64,000 nt of DNA, taken from positions 124,001 to 188,000 of the forward strand of contig CANGWB010000002.1 of NCBI GenBank assembly GCA_947457465.1. Direction: 5' to 3'. Positions within the stretch are counted from its first letter, which is position 1, and each line of letters opens with the position of its first letter. This document shows, one piece after another, positions 55,141 through 63,599 of the stretch. A program made the position numbers and the translations under genes. This stretch comes from Chitinophagaceae bacterium (GTDB taxonomy: Bacteria; Bacteroidota; Bacteroidia; Chitinophagales; Chitinophagaceae). The notes under the pieces were generated by a model. It did no database searches, had not been told where the DNA came from, and was given only the letters and a program-made list of their open reading frames with translations.

Positions 55141-55205
55141 TTCGAGGGCTGATTTCGGCTTTCCATTTACCTCAACTCAATGATTCCGAGGAACAGCTGC
55201 TGCAC

Positions 55206-55213
55206 TACCTTTG
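55206..55213 (+). promoter_or_regulatory. Bacteroidota -7 box for the DUF5686 gene
   Basis: TACCTTTG matches TAnnTTTG and ends 8 nt before the ATG at 55222. It shows that the longer open frame from 55180 would begin upstream of the promoter, so 55222 is the real start. Confidence 0.6.
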
Positions 55214-55221
55214 ATCTCCAT

Positions 55222-57681
55222 ATGATCAGGTTCTTTTTTTTCTTTTCAGTTTTATTTATTCCCTATGTGGGCGCAGCGACTACTATCGAGGGTTCTGTAG
55301 TCGATGCTGACGGTCGCCCGCTCCCATATGCATCGATCGCCGTAAAGGGAACCAATAAAGGCGCCGTGGCCAATAGTCAGGGTCGATTTGAACTGAATCT
55401 ATCTCCGGGCGAGTATACCCTGATCTGTCAGCACGTGGGTTATGCGCAGCAGAAAAAACGTATAACGGTTCAAGACACTAAACTTCAGGTGAATTTTATA
55501 CTCGCGCAGCAGGAGCTGGTCATGCCCGATGTGTTGGTGAAAAAAGGAGAAGACCCGGCTTATGCCATTATTCGAAGCACCATTTCGCAGCAACAGGAGA
55601 ATCTGGACCGCACACGCGAATATAGCTGTCAGGTTTATTCAAAGGGCCAACTTCGCCTGCGTTCCTTCCCTAAAAAATTCATGGGCGAGAAAGTAGATTT
55701 TGAAGATGGAGACACCGGAAAGCAAAAGATCTTGTATCTGTCTGAAACCGTTTCTCGTTTTTCGATCGGGAAAAAATCACAACGTAAAGTAGAAGTTATC
55801 TCTTCCAAGGTCAGTGGTAACAGTGATGGCTATGGCCTAGCGGTGCCCGATCAGTACAGTCTGTATCAAAACAATGTGCTCATCTCCACGCGACTCAATC
55901 CACGCGGATTTGTTTCACCGCTGGCAAGCAACGCCCTTTCCTTCTATCGATATAAATATCTCGGCACCTTTTATGAAAATCAAAAAGCCATCAGCCGTGT
56001 TCAGGTCACTCCTCGTCGAAATATGGAACCTTTGTTCAGCGGGGTGATCACGATCGTGGAGGATGAGTGGCAACTCTATTCTGTCGATCTGACTATCACG
56101 GCACAGCAACAACTCGAGCTGTTAGATACTTTGAAATTGGTGCAACTGTATCAGCCCAACGATCTAGGTGATCGGTTGATCTACAGCCAGGTATTATATC
56201 CGGCGGCCAAGAAGTTCGGATTTGATGCGTATGGCAGTTTTGTGAATATTTATACGGAGTACAATACACGTCCCAGTTGGACCAAGCGTTCTTTTGATCG
56301 GACCATTCTTCGTTATACCGAGGAGGCTAACAAGAAGGATGATGCCTACTGGGAGTCGATGCGGCCGGTTCCGTTAATGTCAGACGAGCTACGGGATTAT
56401 ATCAAGAAGGATAGTTTGGAGCGCGTTCAAAAAGATCCGCGTTACATCGACTCACTCAATAAGATCCGAAATGCCTTTTCGGTTTCTAAGTTGCTGCTAC
56501 GAGGACAAACCCTCTATGCTAAGGGCGATATCACGCGGGGGTCGTTGAATCCGGTGATCGAGCAGATCAATTTTAATCCGGCCGAAGGATTAGTTGTGCA
56601 ACCCGAGCTCAGTTGGCGTCGTGATCTCGACAGTGGCGGAACACGTCGTTCACTGAGCGGTTCGGTGGCGATGCGTTATGGATTTGCCAATCAGCGGTTC
56701 AGTCCGCGTGCCAGTGTCTCCTATAATTTCGGATCCAAGCTTTCTCGTTCGCTTTCTGTTTCATTCGGTCGACAAGTACTTCAATTCAATGAGGAAAGTC
56801 CGATCGACGAACGCAACAATACCCTTGCCTGTTTGCTGTATGAACAGAATGTGATCAAGACTTATCAGTCCACCTATGGCCGCATCCGGTTCTCTTCCGG
56901 TATCGGTGCAGGACTTGGTGTCTCCGCTTCGATTCAATACGCCAGTCGGTCACCACTCGAGAACCGAACTGATTATACTTGGCGAGATCTTGACAATAAA
57001 AGCTATTCACCAAACTACCCCACAGAGATCGCTACCGCGAATATTGTTCCGCATCAAGTATTTCAATTGACAGCGGGTATCCGTTGGCAGCCGGGCGCGA
57101 GGTACATCGAGTTGCCGCAACGCACCATCAATGTGGGTGGAAAGTCGCCAGTGTTTTCCTTACAACTAGTTAAATCGATGAAAGGTATTGCGGGTAGCGA
57201 TGGATCTTTTTTCAAGTGGAAGCTGGATATGACGGATCAGTTGAATTTGAAACTGAGAGGGATTTTTCGCTACCGCATCGGGGTGGGGGGCTTTATGGAA
57301 CGGCACCAGGTATTCATGCCTGACTTTGCTCACTTCAATGCGAATAACTGGCCGCTCGGCACAAGCAACCTGAGCAGTTTTATGTTGCTGCCGGCCTATC
57401 AGCTCAGTCATACCGAGCCGTTATACGGACTGGGACATGCGGAGTATAACCTGAAAGGGTTCCTAACGAATAAGATTCCCGGCATCAAGAAGTTGAATCT
57501 GTATCTACTGACCGGCTTGAATACGGCCTATGTGAATGCGGATCGCCGTTATTTCGAATGGTATGTCGGTATCGATAATCTGTTCAAGGTGATCCGGGCC
57601 GATTATATTTTCTCTTATATGCCGGGTCGACCCATGCAATCGGCTTTCCGTATCGGGGTCACGGATCGGTTGATCCGATAG
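55222..57681 (+). CDS. DUF5686/carboxypeptidase-regulatory-like outer-membrane protein
   Basis: An 819-residue exported protein. Signal peptide MIRFFFFFSVLFIPYVGA, then a carboxypeptidase-D-regulatory-like domain (about 22-105; IEGSVVDADGRPLPYASIAVKGTNKG), and a long beta-rich DUF5686 region with amphipathic strands to the C terminus, ending VTDRLIR. Similar proteins are predicted outer-membrane barrels of unknown function; no SusD partner is present. Single gene with its own -7 box. Confidence 0.85.
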   Translation: MIRFFFFFSVLFIPYVGAATTIEGSVVDADGRPLPYASIAVKGTNKGAVANSQGRFELNLSPGEYTLICQHVGYAQQKKRITVQDTKLQVNFILAQQELVMPDVLVKKGEDPAYAIIRSTISQQQENLDRTREYSCQVYSKGQLRLRSFPKKFMGEKVDFEDGDTGKQKILYLSETVSRFSIGKKSQRKVEVISSKVSGNSDGYGLAVPDQYSLYQNNVLISTRLNPRGFVSPLASNALSFYRYKYLGTFYENQKAISRVQVTPRRNMEPLFSGVITIVEDEWQLYSVDLTITAQQQLELLDTLKLVQLYQPNDLGDRLIYSQVLYPAAKKFGFDAYGSFVNIYTEYNTRPSWTKRSFDRTILRYTEEANKKDDAYWESMRPVPLMSDELRDYIKKDSLERVQKDPRYIDSLNKIRNAFSVSKLLLRGQTLYAKGDITRGSLNPVIEQINFNPAEGLVVQPELSWRRDLDSGGTRRSLSGSVAMRYGFANQRFSPRASVSYNFGSKLSRSLSVSFGRQVLQFNEESPIDERNNTLACLLYEQNVIKTYQSTYGRIRFSSGIGAGLGVSASIQYASRSPLENRTDYTWRDLDNKSYSPNYPTEIATANIVPHQVFQLTAGIRWQPGARYIELPQRTINVGGKSPVFSLQLVKSMKGIAGSDGSFFKWKLDMTDQLNLKLRGIFRYRIGVGGFMERHQVFMPDFAHFNANNWPLGTSNLSSFMLLPAYQLSHTEPLYGLGHAEYNLKGFLTNKIPGIKKLNLYLLTGLNTAYVNADRRYFEWYVGIDNLFKVIRADYIFSYMPGRPMQSAFRIGVTDRLIR

Positions 57682-57802
57682 GGAGATTTAAGCTTGAAAT
57701 TCATATCGGTTATGGTGGCGCTTGACTACGCCTTTACATAGATGTTATTTTCCGTAAATCGAAATACAGGTTTTTATCTGCCCCGTAATTTCAGCGGTAT
57801 CT

Positions 57803-58189
57803 ATGCAAAACAATCAATTACCCATGCCCGCTCAGGTGATGCCGGGTATGCCAGAGATCACCCATCTGAATTATGCGCAAGCTTTCTATGAGCGCCTGAT
57901 CTTGTATATCGTAGAGTTCGAAAAAGGTTTGAAAGAGGACGAAGAGGTGGGTGCTCGTTTGGTATCGTTCGGCGAATCCATGGAAATCCATATCGATAAT
58001 CTGGGTTATTGGAATCCGAGTTTGTTATGCTTTTATGGTCGGGATAATAATGGAAGAGAGGTGCAATTGGTGCAGCATGTTTCGCAGATCAGTATTCTGT
58101 TGATGAAAGTCCCCCGCATTGCGAACCGTGAGCCTGTTCGTATCGGTTTCAAGTTACAGCAAGCGTGCGGATCACAGCTTGGGTCTTAG
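57803..58189 (+). CDS. Small conserved protein, possibly DUF6173 family
   Basis: A 128-residue soluble protein without a signal peptide. A recognisable core is ARLVSFGESMEIHIDNLGYWNPSLLCFYGRDNNGREVQLVQHVSQISILLMKVPR, followed by REPVRIGFKLQ near the C terminus; this resembles the DUF6173 family as I recall it. Function is unknown. The following 165 bases (58190-58354) carry no convincing gene; one 25-codon ORF at 58243-58320 was considered and not called. Confidence 0.65.
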   Translation: MQNNQLPMPAQVMPGMPEITHLNYAQAFYERLILYIVEFEKGLKEDEEVGARLVSFGESMEIHIDNLGYWNPSLLCFYGRDNNGREVQLVQHVSQISILLMKVPRIANREPVRIGFKLQQACGSQLGS

Positions 58190-58354
58190 TAGGCGATTTT
58201 ATCCTAGGATTGTTTTTTTGCTATTACTATGTGCGCTAAGTGATGATCACAATGCCAAGCATAGAATCCGACGATTTCATCAATCTGGATCGTTTTGTTG
58301 TGTTCCGGATGAAAAAATGATTGGTCTTTTACCGTCAGGCAATTGGGCCCAGTT

Positions 58355-59002
58355 CTAGTTTCTTTCCATCATGCTGCTATACATGTATCGGTGTAATCCC
58401 TTCTCGGGTTCGGCTGATGCACGGATCATGGCTTTGGCTACAATGGCAGCTGAAATTGATCTGTATCTGGCGGGTAGCAAAAAATCAATTTTCGGATAGA
58501 TTATCTGACTGATCTTTTCGCCAAGTCTGAATTCCTGCCGATCACCCAGCAATAGGGAAGGCTGAAAGAAACTGATGTAGGGAATGGGCATGGCCGCGAT
58601 GGTGTCTTCGACTTCTCCTTTTATGCGCAGGTAGAAATTTTTACTTCGGCTGTTAGCCCCGACGGAGGATACGATCAAGATCCGGGGAATGGAATTTGCT
58701 ACACAGGCCTTGGCTACCGCGATCGGAATATCATGGTCTACTTTTCGATAGGCTACCATATCGCCTTTTACTTTTTTTTGTGTGGTGCCAATGGCTACGA
58801 AAACAGTCTCGCATCCGGCTAAAGCATTGGTCAATGACTGTTCATCAGAAAAATCAATGAGTATCTCTTTGATGCGTGGATTTTGCCATTGAATGGACTT
58901 TCGTACAAGAACGGTGATGGTTGAATCAGGTTGGTTTAAAAGTTCTTGTAAAACATGGCTACCGATTAGTCCGGTAGCGCCGATGAGTGCGTAATGGGGC
59001 AT
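58355..59002 (-). CDS. NAD(P)-binding oxidoreductase, atypical SDR
   Basis: A 215-residue Rossmann-fold protein. The dinucleotide motif GATGLIGSHVLQEL (G-x-x-G-x-x-G) is at residues 8-21, followed by a typical VLVRKSIQW strand 2 and FVAIGTTQKKV. It resembles atypical short-chain dehydrogenases such as the HTATIP2/TIP30 and YbjT-like group, which lack a full YxxxK catalytic pair; here RILIVSSVGANSRSKNFYLRIKGEVE contains Tyr-x-x-x-Lys-like spacing (Y-L-R-I-K). Substrate unknown. Divergent from the SOUL gene. Confidence 0.82.
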   Translation of the reverse strand: MPHYALIGATGLIGSHVLQELLNQPDSTITVLVRKSIQWQNPRIKEILIDFSDEQSLTNALAGCETVFVAIGTTQKKVKGDMVAYRKVDHDIPIAVAKACVANSIPRILIVSSVGANSRSKNFYLRIKGEVEDTIAAMPIPYISFFQPSLLLGDRQEFRLGEKISQIIYPKIDFLLPARYRSISAAIVAKAMIRASAEPEKGLHRYMYSSMMERN

Positions 59003-59134
59003 GGTGGAAGTTAAAATTAATGCAGCAATGAATCTGCAAGATTCTGCGTTTCCGTTATGTATCCGGATTCTCTACGCCATAATGAACATCCGGCGTGCAC
59101 ATTTGTTGTTAAACAAAACAATATCGACGTGAAA

Positions 59135-59722
59135 ATGGCTCTAACCTTGGTTATTATAGTTGCTATATTTATTGTATTTCAATCATTTATGTCGGTATCT
59201 ACCAGCAACATTGAAAAACAGCCTTATCGGCTCATACAAAAAGATAAGTCTTTTGAGATTCGGTATTATGCTGCCGCAACGTTCGCCACTATCAAATCAA
59301 ATGCTACTAGTTACCGAGAATTATCGAGTAGTGGGTTTAGACGTATTGCCGGCTATATTTTTGGCGGCAATGAATCGTCTACCAAAATCGCCATGACATC
59401 GCCCGTTCATATGGATATCAGTGCCGAGGGCTCATCGATGAGTTTTGTTATGCCGGCCAGATATAACACTAACAATCTCCCCAAACCGAATGATGCTGCA
59501 GTAGAAATTCATCAGTCGAAGCCGCAGTACGCGGCTGCCATTGAGTTCGGCGGCTATGTGAACGACGAAACACTAAAAAGGTATACTAAGCAACTGGAGG
59601 ATAAATTGAAAGCACTCAACATCAAGCCCATTGGACATTACCGGTATCTGGGCTATAATCCTCCCTATCAACTTATAAACCGCAGAAACGAAGTGATCGT
59701 TGAAATCGAGTGGAAAGAATAA
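59135..59722 (+). CDS. SOUL-family heme-binding protein, membrane anchored
   Basis: A 195-residue SOUL/HBP family protein. The start at 59135 gives a single N-terminal membrane helix (MALTLVIIVAIFIVFQSFM); the open frame reaches back to 59057 with a poor N terminus, so the start is uncertain. The SOUL domain runs from about residue 35 to the end: FEIRYYAAATFATI, GFRRIAGYIFGGN, KIAMTSPVHMDI and YLGYNPPYQLINRRNEVIVEI. Members bind heme or porphyrin. It is the last clearly chromosomal gene before the integrated element. Confidence 0.88.
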   Translation: MALTLVIIVAIFIVFQSFMSVSTSNIEKQPYRLIQKDKSFEIRYYAAATFATIKSNATSYRELSSSGFRRIAGYIFGGNESSTKIAMTSPVHMDISAEGSSMSFVMPARYNTNNLPKPNDAAVEIHQSKPQYAAAIEFGGYVNDETLKRYTKQLEDKLKALNIKPIGHYRYLGYNPPYQLINRRNEVIVEIEWKE

Positions 59723-59737
59723 TAGTCTTTAAATGAA

Positions 59738-59762
59738 AACTGCCGCTTTGCGGCGGCAGTTG
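59738..59762 (+). terminator. Probable terminator after the SOUL gene
   Basis: Arms AACTGCCGC and GCGGCAGTT with a 6-base loop, 16 nt after the stop. It lacks a long T run on the right side but the stem is perfect and has an A-rich left flank. Confidence 0.6.
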
Positions 59763-59770
59763 GGAAGAGT

Positions 59771-59800
59771 TGCGGAGACTGAGGGATCGTAACCTACCCT
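59771..59800 (-). other. Sequence resembling a tRNA 3' end; candidate att site
   Basis: On the minus strand the segment reads GGTTACGATCCCTCAGTCTCCGCA, close to the T-loop, T-stem and acceptor 3' side of a serine-type tRNA (GGTTCGAATCCCTC...CTCCGCA). The matching 5' parts of a tRNA are absent: the T-stem cannot pair fully. A tRNA 3' end copy beside a tyrosine recombinase gene is what integration at a tRNA gene leaves behind. The intact tRNA would be expected outside this window. Confidence 0.4.
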
Positions 59801-59938
59801 ATTTTTCAGAAGATTTTTAGTAACGGAAATTATGCTTAAAAAAGCTTGTAGTATATTGAAATACATAGTGTTATTGAATAAGACAACAACAAATATAAAT
59901 GAAAATAAACATATATTCTGTAACACAAATAAGCATTT

Positions 59939-59960
59939 GGTGGACTAACGGTGGACTAGA
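59939..59960 (+). repeat. 11-bp tandem repeat just upstream of the integrase
   Basis: GGTGGACTA occurs at 59939-59947 and again at 59950-59958, an exact 11-bp period (GGTGGACTAAC, GGTGGACTAGA). It ends 17 bp before the -7 box of the integrase gene. It could be an arm-type binding site for the recombinase or an operator. Confidence 0.6.
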
Positions 59961-59977
59961 ATTTTGGCCTTTTTGGG

Positions 59978-59985
59978 TACCTTTG
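59978..59985 (+). promoter_or_regulatory. Bacteroidota -7 box for the integrase gene, leaderless arrangement
   Basis: TACCTTTG lies 4 nt upstream of the integrase ATG at 59990, so the transcript should begin at or next to the start codon. Confidence 0.55.
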
Positions 59986-59989
59986 AGCC

Positions 59990-61276
59990 ATGGCCTCGAT
60001 CCATTATTACATACAATCTGACCTAAGCCCTGCAATCATTTATGTACGCATGCGTGATGGCCGCACCGTTGATGCAAAGGCCAAGACAAAGCTCGTAGTA
60101 GATGTAGAAGACTGGAGCCATTCTAAGGGTGCTCCCAAGCATACACGCAATGAACACATGCGTCAGCTCTCTAAATCACTGGCCGACCTGCGCAGTTCGA
60201 TCTTGGGTCACTATAATGATGAAGCCGCTACTCAAAAGATCAATTCTGTCTGGCTGCGTGATTTTATTTCACATGAGGTAGAGGTCAAACAGAACATTCC
60301 TACATCACTCACCGAGTATTTTGATTTATATGCGCAGCAGCAAAAGGGAGTTATCTCCGATGAGCTCTATGAAAAGATCGCACCCAACAAAGCCCGTATC
60401 GAGCGTTTTGAGAAACATACCGGAAAGCGATATCAAGTAAAAGATGTAGACCTGGCCTTTCACAATGACCTGCACCGCTATCTTATCCATAACGAGAAAT
60501 ACAGTCTGGGTACCGTGAACCGCTGTATGAAGTTCATCAAGACCGTCTGTTATCATGCCCAACAGAATGGGGTAGAGGTGAGCTATCAGCTAAAGGCCAT
60601 TCGGGTCAAGAACAAGGAGGTACAGCCCATTTATCTGACGGAGGAGGAGATCAAGCTGATTGAACAGGTGGAGCTGCCTTTCGATTACCTGCGCAATGCT
60701 CGAAATTCTCTTGTTATCAGTTGCTATACCGCCCAGCGTGTGTCGGACTTCAAACGAAACACGGTCAAGAACATTCGGTACGTGAAGGGGGTGCCATACT
60801 TGGACTTTATTCAGAAGAAGACCGGAGCGCCGGTCAGTCTGCCTTTGCACCCCTCTGTTATGAAGGTGATCAAAGAATGTGGTGGGGAGTTCCCCCGGCC
60901 TATCTCGAACGATAAGTACAACGACTATATCAAGAAGGTCTGTAAGCTAGCCGGGGTGGAGGATGAGGTGCAGGGAACCAAGGCTGAGGTAATTAAAATG
61001 AGGCGGGGGGATCGAATGGTCAGCGCCACCCGCAAAAAGCATGGCAGATTTGCCAAATGGGAACTGGTGAGCTCCCACATCGGTCGGAGGTCGTTCGCTA
61101 CCAATCACTTCGGAAAGATCCCAACTCCCATAATCATGGCTGCCACCGGCCACAAATCAGAATCGTCATTTTTGAAGTATATTGGTAAGGGAAGAGCGGA
61201 AATGGTGAGTATGCTGGCGGATTATTGGTATGGGGGCGATGTTGAACATAAATCAAAACAGACCTATACAGCATAA
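59990..61276 (+). CDS. Tyrosine recombinase (integrase)
   Basis: A 428-residue site-specific recombinase. The catalytic set is complete: R250 in SCYTAQRVSDF, K277 in IQKKTGAPV, H363 and R366 in SSHIGRRSFATNHFG, H388 in AATGHKSESS and Y397 in SFLKYIGKG. The N-terminal arm-binding domain (about 1-95) and the SAM-like core-binding domain (about 105-205) are typical of Bacteroidota phage-type integrases. Together with the tRNA-like sequence upstream it marks an integrated element reaching into the AT-rich genes downstream. A leaderless-type -7 box supports the start. Confidence 0.94.
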   Translation: MASIHYYIQSDLSPAIIYVRMRDGRTVDAKAKTKLVVDVEDWSHSKGAPKHTRNEHMRQLSKSLADLRSSILGHYNDEAATQKINSVWLRDFISHEVEVKQNIPTSLTEYFDLYAQQQKGVISDELYEKIAPNKARIERFEKHTGKRYQVKDVDLAFHNDLHRYLIHNEKYSLGTVNRCMKFIKTVCYHAQQNGVEVSYQLKAIRVKNKEVQPIYLTEEEIKLIEQVELPFDYLRNARNSLVISCYTAQRVSDFKRNTVKNIRYVKGVPYLDFIQKKTGAPVSLPLHPSVMKVIKECGGEFPRPISNDKYNDYIKKVCKLAGVEDEVQGTKAEVIKMRRGDRMVSATRKKHGRFAKWELVSSHIGRRSFATNHFGKIPTPIIMAATGHKSESSFLKYIGKGRAEMVSMLADYWYGGDVEHKSKQTYTA

Positions 61277-61399
61277 ATGGAGGGATAGGGCGGTAAAAAT
61301 GTGCGACCTATCCAAAATCCAATCCTTCAAAAAACCAAAAGAGCCATTTTTGCCCACGCACGGCCAGAACAAAGAGAAAATTCAATAAACTTGTTGCAT

Positions 61400-61942
61400 A
61401 TGAAAAAACTATTCATCTTAACACTTTTCTTACTGACATCATCAATAGGTTTCAGTCAATCCTATTTAGGCTGGGTGACAAAACAGGTAAACTTTCGACA
61501 AGGACCGGGCACAGACTATGGAGTAATTTCATCTTTGAAACCGGGAACACAAATATTTATTGTATCCCTTGAGACGGAAAATGATTTCTACAATATAATT
61601 GACATTGCAACCGACAAGGAAGGATATATACATAAGTCGTTTGTAAAACTTGGAGACCTAGTTGAAAAAAATGAAAGAGGTATGTTTACTCCAAGCGGTA
61701 AAACTTCGACTTACAATCCTGAAATTGAAATTTTCAACAATACTTCATTAACCCTAACACTGAAACTCAATAGTGAAACATACACTTTTTCACCAAAGCA
61801 AAAACGAACATTAACATTAAGCCCAGGAACATATAATTACCGTGCCTCTGCCCCTGGTGTTATACCAAACATCGGCACAGAATACATGGAGAGTAGTATG
61901 GGTTACACTTGGCAATTTTATATTGTAACTGAAAGAAGATAA
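61400..61942 (+). CDS. Exported protein with SH3-type domain (island gene 1)
   Basis: A 180-residue protein with a clear signal peptide (MKKLFILTLFLLTSSIGFSQ); the start at 61400 fits this, the open frame reaches back to 61301. Residues about 22-85 form a bacterial SH3 domain (GWVTKQVNFRQGPGTDYGVISSLKPGTQIFIV ... GYIHKSFVKLG). The C-terminal part (about 105-180) is beta-rich with a pattern like NTSLTLTLKLNSETYTFSPKQKRTLTLSPGTYNYRAS, a cap-like surface-binding domain. Function unknown. Gene 2 follows 1 nt after the stop, so the two are co-transcribed. AT-rich codon use. Confidence 0.75.
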   Translation: MKKLFILTLFLLTSSIGFSQSYLGWVTKQVNFRQGPGTDYGVISSLKPGTQIFIVSLETENDFYNIIDIATDKEGYIHKSFVKLGDLVEKNERGMFTPSGKTSTYNPEIEIFNNTSLTLTLKLNSETYTFSPKQKRTLTLSPGTYNYRASAPGVIPNIGTEYMESSMGYTWQFYIVTERR

Positions 61943-61943
61943 A

Positions 61944-63599
61944 ATGAACAGTATTTTAAACAACCCATACAGAACAGTTGGTTTGCTTGTTGGGGCAACC
62001 GCAAAGGAGCAGACAAAGCAAATTAGTAGGCTCAAAAAGTATATTGAAGCTGAACAAGACCCGCAGGATGACTTTAGCTTTCCTGCTCTTGGTAATCTTC
62101 ATAGAACGCTTGATAGTATTGAAGAAGCAGCATCAAAACTCAATCTTGATAATGATAAGATAAATGCAGCCTTATTTTGGTTTTGGAATGGAAACCCAAT
62201 AACAGACGAAGCTGCATTTGAAGCATTGAAAAGCGGAGACATAGAAGCAGCTTATGAAATTTGGGATAAACTAATTACCAAAACTGACGAAGAAGGAAAA
62301 AGATTTTGGAAACCAGTTACTGAAAAAAACTATTCTGCTTTTCACAATTGTTCAGTTCTCAATATTATCCGAAGCAGTGGTAATTTACATAATGCCATTG
62401 TAGCAAGTCTGTATTTTCTTGAAAGCGATTTGGTTAATAAATTCATTTCATCTGTTGCAGATGAAACGAACAAAGCCAACAAAAAAGAGCTACAACTAAT
62501 CTTTCTCAATCAACTTCATTCAGACCTTGAGGCCAACAAAAAAGCATCGCTACCTAAGTTTCTTGAAACCCTAAACAAGCAAGAATTTGTTGCGAAGCAA
62601 GATTTTATGAAAGGGTTTGTTCAAAAGCCCATTGAACAAATTGAGCATAAAATTGAAACCACAAAAAACAAACGAAAAGCAAGCAAAGCCAATGGAGCAA
62701 AAGCGGGACAAGAACTATACACAGCTACTGCAAACGATTTGACACAACTCAAAAGTATTGTTGGTGCAACTGATTTAAAATACACTTCTATTTCTGATAA
62801 AGTTGCAAACGAAATTCTACAATGTAGCATTGACTATTTTAATGACAGCCAAGAAAAGGACAGCAGTTCTGATTATGCGGAAACTGCAATGAAATTAGCA
62901 AAGCAGGCTGAAACACTTGCAGTCGGAAAACTTACGAAAGACAGGGTTAAAGATAGCATTGAGACACTTTCAGAGATGAAAGACAGAGAACTTTCTCAAG
63001 CTATAGACATATTAAAATCGGTTAAGGATGCGTATGAGACCAACAAGGCAAAAATTAATGCAGAAGTTCTTTCAATGCCTTTAGGTTATAATCAAACAAT
63101 CAATTGGAGCAAGGTAGATCAAATGATTGAAAAGTCACTTGATTGGGACAAGGTTGTTGAGTTAATTTTAAAGGTAATACCTCTGAAAAACATTGAGAAA
63201 ATTAAAAACACGAACAACCCAGCCCAAATAAATGAATACAAAACTTTAACAGACTTCGTATTAAGCAAATTGAGTTACTCACAAATTAACAAGGTAAAAT
63301 ACATTTGCTATTGGAAGGAAGTTTCTCCAATGATGGCTTCGGCAAAAAATATTGCCACACAAAAATCTAAGGATGCTTGCTATGTGGCAACTATGGCATA
63401 TGGAAGTTATGATCATCCACAAGTTTTAGAATTGCGAAAATTTAGGGATGAAATCTTAGCAAAAACACTGGCTGGAAGACTATTCATAAAGACTTACTAT
63501 TTCATTTCACCAAAACTTGTAATGCTATTAAAAGACCAAAAGAGAGTGAACACCTTTATTAGAAAGTATTTAAACCAATTTATAAAATTCATCAAATAA
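61944..63599 (+). CDS. Large protein with J-domain-like N terminus and CFI-box C terminus (island gene 2)
   Basis: A 551-residue protein without signal peptide or clear membrane helix. The N terminus NPYRTVGLLVGATAKEQTKQISRLKKYIEAE looks like the start of J-domain-like modules that bind Hsp70-type chaperones, although the HPD tripeptide is not seen. The middle is helical and K/E-rich (about 190-430). The C-terminal 73 residues start with CYVATMAYGSYDHPQVLELRKFRDEIL (C479) and continue FIKTYYFISPKLV; this matches the CFI-box C-terminal domain, a conserved module of unknown function. It sits 1 nt after gene 1 and overlaps gene 3 by 1 nt. Confidence 0.75.
   Translation: MNSILNNPYRTVGLLVGATAKEQTKQISRLKKYIEAEQDPQDDFSFPALGNLHRTLDSIEEAASKLNLDNDKINAALFWFWNGNPITDEAAFEALKSGDIEAAYEIWDKLITKTDEEGKRFWKPVTEKNYSAFHNCSVLNIIRSSGNLHNAIVASLYFLESDLVNKFISSVADETNKANKKELQLIFLNQLHSDLEANKKASLPKFLETLNKQEFVAKQDFMKGFVQKPIEQIEHKIETTKNKRKASKANGAKAGQELYTATANDLTQLKSIVGATDLKYTSISDKVANEILQCSIDYFNDSQEKDSSSDYAETAMKLAKQAETLAVGKLTKDRVKDSIETLSEMKDRELSQAIDILKSVKDAYETNKAKINAEVLSMPLGYNQTINWSKVDQMIEKSLDWDKVVELILKVIPLKNIEKIKNTNNPAQINEYKTLTDFVLSKLSYSQINKVKYICYWKEVSPMMASAKNIATQKSKDACYVATMAYGSYDHPQVLELRKFRDEILAKTLAGRLFIKTYYFISPKLVMLLKDQKRVNTFIRKYLNQFIKFIK

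Noticed and set aside
57722-57745. Sigma-70-like TTGACT near the DUF6173-like gene.
   Set aside because: No -10 element at proper spacing, and Bacteroidota primary promoters use a different consensus.
58243-58320. Possible 25-codon ORF (MITMPSIESDDFINLDRF...) between the DUF6173-like gene and the NAD(P)-binding gene.
   Set aside because: No clear ribosome site or -7 box, too short to judge coding bias, and I recognise no homologue; it may be chance.
59761-59810. Complete tRNA gene on the minus strand.
   Set aside because: Only the 3' third resembles a tRNA; the T-stem does not pair fully and no D-arm or anticodon arm is found upstream.
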